From JBQLZO01 sp052168315 (GTDB taxonomy: Bacteria; Planctomycetota; Phycisphaerae; Phycisphaerales; UBA1924): DNA of 13,558 nucleotides. Below, one piece after another: positions 1 through 6,510 of this stretch. Made by a program: the position numbers and the translations under genes. Position 1 is the stretch's first letter. Each line of letters starts with the position of its first letter. Below the pieces are notes generated by a model. It was not told where the DNA came from. It ran no database searches and saw nothing but the letters and a program-made list of their open reading frames with translations. The DNA lies in NCBI GenBank assembly GCA_052168315.1, contig JBQLZO010000047.1:1-13558 (forward strand), written 5' to 3'.

Positions 1-67
1 CAACCCCAAACCCCCAACCCACCAAACTCACCCAACAACACACCACACCCCCAACAACCCTCCCCCA

Positions 68-129
68 CTGATGCCTGATGCCTGATGCCCGATGCCTGCT
101 TCCGCCTGATGCCTGCTTCCGCCCAATGC
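68..129. repeat. Short degenerate tandem repeats (7-bp and 17-bp units)
   Basis: Four back-to-back 7-bp units (ctgatgc three times, then ccgatgc) occupy 68-95. The last of these and the next ctgatgc are each followed by the 10-mer ctgcttccgc, so 89-105 and 106-122 are two 17-bp copies with one mismatch. A decayed ccaatgc closes the run. The units are contiguous, so this is not a CRISPR array. It lies in the non-coding DNA downstream of nuoA. From memory, similar short GC-rich repeats are scattered between genes in Planctomycetota and other environmental bacteria; that comparison is not tested here. Confidence 0.75.
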
Positions 130-143
130 CTTCTCACCCCATC

Positions 144-173
144 CCCTCTGAGGCCCTCTGAGGCCCTCTGCGG
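144..173. repeat. Three tandem copies of a 10-bp unit
   Basis: The unit ccctctgagg occurs at 144-153 and 154-163, and a variant ccctctgcgg at 164-173. The array ends 17 bp from the nuoA stop codon, so it would lie in the 3' untranslated end of the nuoA transcript. The array is too short and unstructured to call a terminator. No gene is seen in 1-190. Confidence 0.75.
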
Positions 174-190
174 TGAACCACATCCCCCAC

Positions 191-616
191 TCAATCAAAC
201 CGAAACACACCCTTCCGGAACCCGTAGACATACGCGATCACCGTCGTGAGCATGAAGAACAGCACGCGGATCAGGTACACCGCGCCCTCATCCGTCGCCG
301 TGTCGATGTTCGAGAATGTCGCCGCCCACGGGTACAGGAAAATCACCTCGACATCGAACACCAAAAAGGTCATCGCGATGATGTAGAACCGCACATTGAA
401 TCGCTTCCGCGCCGTACCGATCGGAACCATCCCCGACTCGTACGACTCCGACTTGACCTTTCCATCCCGCCTCGGCCCAAGCAGCAGCGTCAGCACGATG
501 TTCGCCACCGCGAAGGTCACGGCCATCAAAATCAAAATGATGATCGGCGCGTAGTTCGCCAGATCAACCGCCCCCTGAGAGAGCACAACGCCATGGAATT
601 CGCCTGTCGGTGCCAT
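191..616 (-). CDS. nuoA: NADH-quinone oxidoreductase subunit A (complex I)
   Basis: This 141-residue protein is the small membrane subunit NuoA (mitochondrial ND3) of proton-pumping NADH:quinone oxidoreductase, sitting where the peripheral arm meets the membrane arm. Three membrane helices are visible at about residues 22-46, 76-97 and 112-133. The conserved loop contains LLGPRR (45-50), YESG (59-62) and ARKRFNVRFY (69-78), and the second helix carries the conserved acidic motif FDVE (87-90) followed by FLYPW. Length matches the family (about 120-150). The ATG at 616 was chosen because the family core begins soon after; the frame stays open upstream but reads through low-complexity sequence. 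No clear Shine-Dalgarno site is present. It diverges from uvrC with about 120 bp between the starts. NuoB, the usual next gene, does not follow within the 190 bp available, so either this subunit is encoded apart or the cluster is interrupted. Confidence 0.96.
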   Translation of the reverse strand: MAPTGEFHGVVLSQGAVDLANYAPIIILILMAVTFAVANIVLTLLLGPRRDGKVKSESYESGMVPIGTARKRFNVRFYIIAMTFLVFDVEVIFLYPWAATFSNIDTATDEGAVYLIRVLFFMLTTVIAYVYGFRKGVFRFD

Positions 617-738
617 CGGAGCCAAGTGTAGCGGCCCGCACCCGCCCCGTGGGCCCATCTCCACCCCCGCACCGCCCCCGCACCACCCCGCTCCCCAGCC
701 CTCCCCCGCCCCGCGCCCGCCCGCGAATACCATCGCCC

Positions 739-2172
739 GTGCCAGACGACCCCGACCTCCCCATCCTCGACGACGAGGGATTCCTCCCGAGCGATACACC
801 CCCGCCGTGGGGATCCGAATCCCGCCAGGACCGCCTCGCCCGCCTCCTCAAAAAGGCCCGTGCCCTCCCCGATGCCCCCGGCGTCTACCTCATGAAGGAC
901 CACAAGGGCGTGGTCATCTATGTCGGAAAGGCCGCCGCCCTCCCCGACCGCGTCGCCTCCTACTTCACCCCTTCCGCCGACCTCGGCTTCAAGAAACAAC
1001 CCCTCCTCGAAGAAGTCCACGACCTCGACATCCTCAAGTGCGAGACCGAGTGGGAGGCCCTGCTCGCCGAGAACCGACTCATCAAGGACATCCACCCCAA
1101 GTACAACATCCGGCTCACGGACGACAAGTCGTTCCCATACCTCGTCATCACCGTCAAGGAAGACTTCCCTCGCGTCTTCGTCACCCGAAACCCCTCCGGC
1201 ATCGAGAAGGACGGGCGCCAGGCCCCGGAGATGCGCGGCGCCCGCGTCTTCGGCCCGTTCACCAACGCCGGCGCACTCCGCGAAGCCGTCTCCATCCTCC
1301 AGCGCGTCTTCAAGTTCCGCACATGCAAGCTCGACATCGTCCCGGGCGATGAGAAAAACCGCTACTTCCGACCCTGCATCCTCCACGCCATCGGCCAGTG
1401 CACCGCGCCCTGCGCCGACAAGATCGGTGTCAAGCCCTACCGCGAGGATGTCGAACGCTTCGTCCGATTCCTCGGCACCAAGCGCACCAAACTCGTCAAG
1501 GAAATGCAGGAGGAGATGGCCGCCGCCGCCCTCTCGCTCGAGTTCGAGAAAGCCGCCGTGATCCGCGACCAGCTCAAATCGCTCGAAAAACTCGACCAGC
1601 GCGGCGCCATCGGCGAGGGCTGGCAGCCCGAGAGCGAACTCACCTATGTCGAACCCACCAAGGCCCTCGCCTCGCTCCAGAAGGCCCTCGGCATGACCGA
1701 GATGCCCCGGTGCCTCGAAGGCATCGACATCGCCCACCTCCAGGGCGGCGAGACCGTCGGCTCCAAGGTCTGCTTCCTTGATGGCAAGCCCTTCAAGAAC
1801 GAGTACCGCCGATACAGAATCCGCACCGCCGACAACGACGACTACGCCTCCATCCGCGAGGTCGTCTCCCGCCGGTATCGTGAGGCCGGCGCTGGACACG
1901 AGCTGTTCCCCGATGTCATCCTCATCGACGGCGGCCTCGGCCAGCTCCACGCCGCGCTCGAAGCCATCGCCTCTATGGACACCAAGCCACCCATGGTCAT
2001 CTCGCTGGCAAAGAAGGAAGAACTCATCTATGTCCAGGAACGCGCCGAGCCCATCCGACTCTCACGCAACCACCTCGGACTCAAGCTCTGCCAGCAGATC
2101 CGCGATGAGGCCCACCGCTTCGCCCAGCACTACCACCATGTCCTCCGCCGCAAGAAAACAGTGGGGGAGTAG
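739..2172 (+). CDS. uvrC: Excinuclease ABC subunit C, lacking the C-terminal HhH domain
   Basis: UvrC is the nuclease of nucleotide excision repair; with UvrB it cuts the damaged strand on both sides of a lesion. In this 477-residue protein the N-terminal GIY-YIG nuclease (3' incision) spans about 44-130, with GVY (48-50), YVG (61-63), Arg71, and the EALLAE...PKYN segment. Four cysteines (196, 213, 221, 225) match the Fe-S cluster positions of the family. The UVR (UvrB-binding) helices lie at about 251-285. The RNase H-like nuclease (5' incision) follows with Asp330 (GIDIAH), Asp397 (LIDGG) and His459 (RDEAHRFA). The protein ends 18 residues after His459, where other UvrC proteins (about 600 residues) continue into a tandem helix-hairpin-helix DNA-binding domain. 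The GTG at 739 is preferred because sequence before it is proline-rich low complexity; a GTG at 610 is also in frame but would overlap nuoA. The first 43 residues precede the family core. Its 3' end overlaps the next gene by 35 nt. Confidence 0.95.
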   Translation: MPDDPDLPILDDEGFLPSDTPPPWGSESRQDRLARLLKKARALPDAPGVYLMKDHKGVVIYVGKAAALPDRVASYFTPSADLGFKKQPLLEEVHDLDILKCETEWEALLAENRLIKDIHPKYNIRLTDDKSFPYLVITVKEDFPRVFVTRNPSGIEKDGRQAPEMRGARVFGPFTNAGALREAVSILQRVFKFRTCKLDIVPGDEKNRYFRPCILHAIGQCTAPCADKIGVKPYREDVERFVRFLGTKRTKLVKEMQEEMAAAALSLEFEKAAVIRDQLKSLEKLDQRGAIGEGWQPESELTYVEPTKALASLQKALGMTEMPRCLEGIDIAHLQGGETVGSKVCFLDGKPFKNEYRRYRIRTADNDDYASIREVVSRRYREAGAGHELFPDVILIDGGLGQLHAALEAIASMDTKPPMVISLAKKEELIYVQERAEPIRLSRNHLGLKLCQQIRDEAHRFAQHYHHVLRRKKTVGE

Positions 2173-2665
2173 CGCTGTCCTCCGCGTTCTCGCACCAACC
2201 CTCGCCGCCATGGCCCTCCTCCCCATCCTCATCGCCTGCGGCGCGAGCACCCGCGCCGTCGTGCTCCAGGTCGCGCCACCGACCAGCCAGCCCGCCGGAG
2301 ACGATCAACAGGCCGACGCATCACGACAGACCATGCTCATCCGCGCCGTCCCCATCGCCACCAGCGCCATGCCGCTCCCCGTCTCCATCGAGAACATCCA
2401 GCAGGCCCTCGAAGCCGGCGGCGATTCCGGATACACCGACGACCACGGCCGAGTCACCCTCCGCCTCCAGCCCGGACACCCGCATCTGGTCGTCGTCTCA
2501 CCCATCGCGCTGGGTCTCTCCGGTGATGAGGCCCACGACCCCATGGTCTGGAACTGGCGCCTCGAGCCCGACCTGAAGTCCATCACCCCCTGGCACACCG
2601 AGGCCCGCGGCCCCACCGCGCTGCGCCCCGACCCCAACGCCCCACCCCTGACCGTCGTTCCCTGA
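2138..2665 (+). CDS. Small predicted lipoprotein, function unknown
   Basis: A 175-residue protein whose start lies inside the last 35 nt of uvrC in another frame, suggesting translational coupling. The N-terminus has basic residues (Arg6, Lys7, Arg16), a hydrophobic stretch (17-33) and a lipobox LIAC with Cys34, so signal peptidase II processing and membrane anchoring are expected. The mature part has a segment of the form TDDHGRVTLRL, which resembles one beta hairpin of transthyretin or carboxypeptidase regulatory-like folds (GYTDxxGxxxL). That is only a weak hint. I do not recognise the family. The ATG at 2138 is the only good start before the signal sequence. The position after uvrC says little about function. 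Confidence 0.72.
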   Translation: MSSAARKQWGSSAVLRVLAPTLAAMALLPILIACGASTRAVVLQVAPPTSQPAGDDQQADASRQTMLIRAVPIATSAMPLPVSIENIQQALEAGGDSGYTDDHGRVTLRLQPGHPHLVVVSPIALGLSGDEAHDPMVWNWRLEPDLKSITPWHTEARGPTALRPDPNAPPLTVVP

Positions 2666-2667
2666 GT

Positions 2668-2753
2668 AATTGTTTCAGAACCCTCCCCACCCTCGGTGGG
2701 ATGGGCCTCTGGCCCGTCCCTACTCCCTCTACATCTTCGGTTCTGAAACAAAT
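2668..2753. repeat. Branched palindromic element between convergent genes (possible bidirectional terminator or MITE/REP-like repeat)
   Basis: A perfect 13-bp inverted repeat, ttgtttcagaacc at 2670-2682 and its complement at 2739-2751, brackets 56 bp. Within it are two further dyads: cccacc/ggtggg with a 3-nt loop (2686-2700), and gggatgggcc/ggcccgtccc with loop tct (2698-2720, one T.G pair), which compete for 2698-2700. The element starts 3 bp after the lipoprotein stop and ends 20 bp from the comEC stop, filling the space between two convergent genes. It could act as a terminator in both directions, although neither arm is followed by a clear T-tract. The nested layout also resembles non-autonomous palindromic repeats. 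Confidence 0.65.
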
Positions 2754-2773
2754 ACGAAGCGCCCGCCCGCGCC

Positions 2774-5365
2774 CTACCGCGCCCGATGTGAGCGCGCCTC
2801 CATCGCACCATCCCGCTTAATCGTGATCGTCACGCCCCCATCGCTCGCCGTGTCGAGCCAGGTCCGCGTCGAACGCACGGATGCCCACCGCGGATCGCCC
2901 GATCGCCGCGCGCCGGTCGACTGCACCACGATCAACGGATCCAGCGACCGCACCAGCCCGATCGCCTCCGGCGAGGCCGAGCCGTGGTGCGGCGCATCCA
3001 TCGCGTGGATCGCCGGATCACCCAGCGCACCCAGCGCCCCGCGCACCGCCGCGATCGCAGCCCCCTGGATGTCCGCCGTCAGAAGCACGCGCCGCATCCC
3101 GCCGTCGGTCTCCACCTCGATCAGCAGCACCAGCGATGCCTCGTTGTCGATGGCCGCATCCAGCGCCGCCGGCGGATGCAGCGCGATCGCCCGCGCCCCT
3201 ACACCCAGTTCGATCGTGTCACCCGCCGCGATCGTCTCGACCGCGACACCCCGCTCCGCGAGCAGCGCCAGCAGCGCTGCGCCCGGACCATCCGGCTCTT
3301 CCGCCGCCTGCCGCAGCAACTGCGGCGTCACGATCACGCGCTGCACCCCGATGTGCCGCGCCGCATCCGGAAGCCCCGAGAAATGATCGATGTCCGGATG
3401 CGACACGATCGCCGTGTGCAGTGGCACCGCGCCCACGCCCTTCGCGCCCATCGGGATCGTGCGCTGCCCCACCCCGAACCACAGCGAGCCCGCATCGATC
3501 ATCAGCATCCGCTCCCGCGTCCTGACGATGTGGCACAGCCCATCGCCCACCGACAGCGTGTCGACCCGCAGCACCACATCGCGCGGCAACCGCGCTGCAC
3601 TGATCCCGGCGATCGCGGTGACCGCAGCGCCCAGCACCAGCGCGAGCATCGTCCCACGCCACGCCCCGCGCGGGATGTACACCCCTACGCCGCGCGGCGC
3701 CAGCACCATCGCGATCAGCACCAGCGCTGTCCCCGCCGCAGCGCCCCACACCGGGAGCAGCGGCACCTCCGCGCTGGCCGGGCCCCAATCGGCCAGCCGC
3801 TCCGATGCCCACGCGAGCCGGTCCGCCATTTCCACCGCCGGGCGCGCCGCCCATTGCCCCAGCCCCGGCGATGCGAATCCCACCAGCACCGCTGCGAACC
3901 CCCACGCCAGCAGCAGCGCCACCACCGGCGCGCCCAGCACCGTCGCCGGAACCGACAGCCACGAGATCAGCCCGAAGTGCGCCCACGCGATCGGGATCGA
4001 GACGATCCACGCGATGATGGCCGTGCACAAGGCATCGATGGTCCATCGCACCGGCGCGGGCGGCGGCGGGCGCAGCGCGAGCGGATCGATCGCCCGGCGC
4101 ACCAGCTCGCGCGCCGCGGGCACGCCCAGGATCAGCGCGCCGACCACGACGAAGCTCAGCTGGAATCCCGGCGCCAGCAGGTCCGCGGGGCGATGCAGCA
4201 GCACCACGATCGCGCTCAGGCCCAGCATGTTGATCGCCGGATACCGCCGCCCGCACGCCACACCGAGCGTGAGCGCCAACGCCATCACGCTCGCGCGCAG
4301 GATCGGCGGCTCCGCCGGCACCAGCAGCGTGTACAGCACCACCACCCCCACGATCACCCGCGCCTCCAGGACCGGGCGGTCCGCGATCAGCCGGATCGCC
4401 AGAACGATCATCCCGACCAGCATCCCCAGGTGCGCGCCACTCACGGCCAGCAGGTGGGCGATCCCCAGAGTCGCGAAGTGTCCATAGGTCTCCGCATCGT
4501 CCGGATCCCGCTGGCCGAGCACCAGCGCGCCGAGCAGCCGCTGACCGGGCGACGCGTCATCGGCATCACCCGCCATCGCGCCGTCCGGACGCAGCGCGCT
4601 CAGCCCGCGCGCGCGGAAGCTCGACCACGAGCCGCGGATCGACCACAGAAACCGATCGTGGGGCAGTGCCTCGATCAGCGCGCCGCCGGGCGTGCTCAGC
4701 GCGCCGACGATCCCGCGCTGGGCCGCGAACGGGCGTCGGTCCTGCTCACCCGGATTCGCGGGCGGGCGCAGCGCCGAGAATGAGCCGAGCACTCGGACCC
4801 GCCGTCCGACCCGCAGCTCTGCGCTGGTGTCGTCGATGCGGAGCCAGAGCCGCGCGTTCGTCGCCCGCCATCCATCGGCGGTCCTCACGCGGTCCGCGTG
4901 CAGCTCGGTCCGCAGGATCAACGGGTTGATCAGAGCGTGCTTTCCCAGAGCGCCCCGCTGCGTGCGGGTCGCCCGCGGCGGCGCGGCGATGAACCCCTCG
5001 ACCTCCACCAGCGGCGCATCGAGCCCGCCCAGCGATCTCCACGGCTCCGGCACGCGCTCCGGTGCGCGCAGCGCGGCCCACGCCATCCCGAAGCACACGA
5101 TCGAGAGCGCCAGCGCCGCCCGCCACGCCGAGCGCCGCAGCGCCAGCGCGACAATGGCCAGCGCCGCACCGCCCGCGCCCACGCTCACCGGCCCCGGCGA
5201 CCACTCGGGTCGCAGCGCCAGTTGCGCCGAGATCCCCACCGCCAGCCACGCCGCGCCCCACGCCAGCCGGGTGCCGCCCAGCGCTGCGCCGACGGTGTCG
5301 TGCGCTGCGGGCGCCGCGGGTGCGCCCGACGGAGCGCCGCCGGTCTCAGCGCTCGCGCTGGGCAT
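2774..5365 (-). CDS. comEC: ComEC/Rec2-type DNA uptake channel
   Basis: ComEC forms the inner-membrane channel through which single-stranded DNA enters during natural transformation. This 863-residue protein has the full family layout. The N-terminal part has hydrophobic segments at about 35-50, 62-75 and 81-98 and a soluble DUF4131-like region to about 230. The competence domain follows (about 275-560, many membrane helices) with the signature LLGALVLGQRD (277-287) and HLLAVSGAHLGMLVG (304-318). A metallo-beta-lactamase-fold domain occupies about 593-863, with the opening strand VDTLSVGDG, MIDAG (622-626), SHPDIDHFSG (655-664), a TADIQG segment and APHHGS (791-796). The metal-ligand motifs are therefore intact. 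The start ATG at 5365 overlaps the end of the dehydrogenase gene by 20 nt, suggesting co-translation. The reading frame is open further upstream but there it only shadows the dehydrogenase. No other competence gene is seen in the window. Confidence 0.94.
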   Translation of the reverse strand: MPSASAETGGAPSGAPAAPAAHDTVGAALGGTRLAWGAAWLAVGISAQLALRPEWSPGPVSVGAGGAALAIVALALRRSAWRAALALSIVCFGMAWAALRAPERVPEPWRSLGGLDAPLVEVEGFIAAPPRATRTQRGALGKHALINPLILRTELHADRVRTADGWRATNARLWLRIDDTSAELRVGRRVRVLGSFSALRPPANPGEQDRRPFAAQRGIVGALSTPGGALIEALPHDRFLWSIRGSWSSFRARGLSALRPDGAMAGDADDASPGQRLLGALVLGQRDPDDAETYGHFATLGIAHLLAVSGAHLGMLVGMIVLAIRLIADRPVLEARVIVGVVVLYTLLVPAEPPILRASVMALALTLGVACGRRYPAINMLGLSAIVVLLHRPADLLAPGFQLSFVVVGALILGVPAARELVRRAIDPLALRPPPPAPVRWTIDALCTAIIAWIVSIPIAWAHFGLISWLSVPATVLGAPVVALLLAWGFAAVLVGFASPGLGQWAARPAVEMADRLAWASERLADWGPASAEVPLLPVWGAAAGTALVLIAMVLAPRGVGVYIPRGAWRGTMLALVLGAAVTAIAGISAARLPRDVVLRVDTLSVGDGLCHIVRTRERMLMIDAGSLWFGVGQRTIPMGAKGVGAVPLHTAIVSHPDIDHFSGLPDAARHIGVQRVIVTPQLLRQAAEEPDGPGAALLALLAERGVAVETIAAGDTIELGVGARAIALHPPAALDAAIDNEASLVLLIEVETDGGMRRVLLTADIQGAAIAAVRGALGALGDPAIHAMDAPHHGSASPEAIGLVRSLDPLIVVQSTGARRSGDPRWASVRSTRTWLDTASDGGVTITIKRDGAMEARSHRAR

Positions 5366-6359
5366 GGAACCGTTCCGCGGTGATCTCGTCGATGAGCGGC
5401 TGCCCCGCGCGGAGCCTGCCCAGGTTCTGCGAGAGGATCTCGATCGCGTGGTCCCAGTACGCCGGCGTCGCGGCCGCCACATGCGGCGTGACGATGACAT
5501 TGGGCATCGTCCAGTACGGCGCGTTGGTCGGCAGCGGCTCGGTCTCGAACGAGTCCAGCGCCACCCCGGCCAGCCGCCCGGAGCGCAGCGCATCGAGCAG
5601 CGCCGACTCCTCGATCACGCCCCCGCGCGAGATGCACACGAGGAACGCGCCATCGCGCAGCCGCTTGAGCTCACGCTTGCCGACCAGCGCCTCGGTCTCC
5701 GGGATCCGCGTGGTAGCGACGATCGCGACATCGGAGCGTTCGAACAGCTCTCGGATCCGCCCGGTGGGGATGCACTCGTCGATGGCGATGGAGTTCGCCG
5801 CCGGGTCGCCCTCGGGCAGGTTCGCGATGATCCGCGCGCCGAACGCCTTGAGCCGCTGCGCGGTCGCCTCCGCGATCGCGCCGAAGGACACCAGCCCCAC
5901 CGTCGAGTCGCGGAGCGAGGTGACATGCGAGGCGACCGCCGGCGGATCCCAGTGGTGCTCGGACTGCAGCGCGAACGAGCGGTGGATGCCGCGCGTGAGC
6001 GTGAGCGTGAGCGCGAGGATGTGCTCGGCGATCTGCGGCGCGCGGATGTGGGCCGCGGAGGTCACGCGGATGTTCTTGTCCAGCGCGGCGCGCAGCGCCG
6101 CCGTGGCATCGCCGGACGAGTGGGTGAGCTGGATCCACTCCAGCGGGCCCATGTGCTCGCGGAGCTGGTCCGCCGTGAGCTGGAGCCCGAAGAGGTAGTG
6201 CGTCTGCGGCATCGCCTCGACGAGCTGCGTGCGCGTGCTCGGCGTGAGGATCCGCGTGCCCTCGCCCGCCAGGGCGCGGATGCGATCGACGAGGTGCGCG
6301 GGCAGCGTCCATCCGGACCGCTCGTTGAAGACGCCGAGTGTGAGCGTGTGCTCTGGCAT
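5346..6359 (-). CDS. D-isomer-specific 2-hydroxyacid dehydrogenase
   Basis: This 337-residue protein belongs to the D-2-hydroxyacid dehydrogenase family, which interconverts 2-oxo acids and D-2-hydroxy acids with NAD(P)H in the cytosol. The catalytic triad is visible: Arg245 (CISRGG), Glu274 (LDSFETEP) and His293 (TPHVAAAT). The Rossmann nucleotide-binding motif at 155-163 reads GLVSFGAIA, so the second and last glycines of the usual GxGxxG pattern are replaced by Ser and Ala. The residue after the following strand is Asn180 rather than the usual acidic residue, leaving NADH versus NADPH open. Substrate cannot be named; glyoxylate/hydroxypyruvate or phosphoglycerate-type activity are only family possibilities. 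The ATG at 6359 fits the family's N-terminal strand. The gene precedes and overlaps comEC, with no evident functional link. Confidence 0.86.
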   Translation of the reverse strand: MPEHTLTLGVFNERSGWTLPAHLVDRIRALAGEGTRILTPSTRTQLVEAMPQTHYLFGLQLTADQLREHMGPLEWIQLTHSSGDATAALRAALDKNIRVTSAAHIRAPQIAEHILALTLTLTRGIHRSFALQSEHHWDPPAVASHVTSLRDSTVGLVSFGAIAEATAQRLKAFGARIIANLPEGDPAANSIAIDECIPTGRIRELFERSDVAIVATTRIPETEALVGKRELKRLRDGAFLVCISRGGVIEESALLDALRSGRLAGVALDSFETEPLPTNAPYWTMPNVIVTPHVAAATPAYWDHAIEILSQNLGRLRAGQPLIDEITAERFHAQRER

Positions 6360-6484
6360 GCGCGCCAGTGTACCCGGATGTCCGCCAACCGATGGGCTGT
6401 GCCGTGTCCGGGCCCGCCAGCGCTGCCCGCATCCGCGCGATTCATCCATCGCCCATGCCACCGATTCCACGCCGATTCGCCCAA

Positions 6485-6510
6485 GGGGGGACCGGGGGGG
6501 AAGGGGGGGG
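6485..6510 (+). other. Clustered G-tracts immediately after a stop codon
   Basis: Runs of six, seven and eight G separated by 2-3 nt lie at 6485-6510, directly abutting the stop codon of the minus-strand gene that ends at 6511. On the plus strand these runs could supply the four guanine tracts of a quadruplex if one run is split. For transcription of the minus-strand gene this is the template strand, and the RNA would be C-rich. A role in slowing polymerase between the disordered-protein gene and the dehydrogenase gene is possible but unproven. The rest of 6360-6510 shows no gene. Confidence 0.5.

Noticed and set aside
68..173. CRISPR array
   Set aside because: Units are 7-17 bp, directly adjacent, without unique spacers of regular length, and no cas gene is present.
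610..738. Longer UvrC starting at GTG 610
   Set aside because: The extra 43 residues are proline- and arginine-rich low complexity, and the start would overlap the nuoA start codon; the GTG at 739 is more reasonable.
532..1950. Long minus-strand open frame across uvrC
   Set aside because: It is antisense to a gene with clear catalytic motifs and its translation is a low-complexity Glu/Asp/Val/Gly-rich shadow.
2984..4783. 600-codon plus-strand open frame across comEC
   Set aside because: The translation is Arg/His/Gln/Pro-rich without domains, typical of the reverse frame of a GC-rich gene; comEC motifs on the other strand are unambiguous.
2774..6359. A competence operon
   Set aside because: Only comEC is recognisable; the overlapping dehydrogenase has no known role in DNA uptake and no comEA, comF or pilus gene is present.
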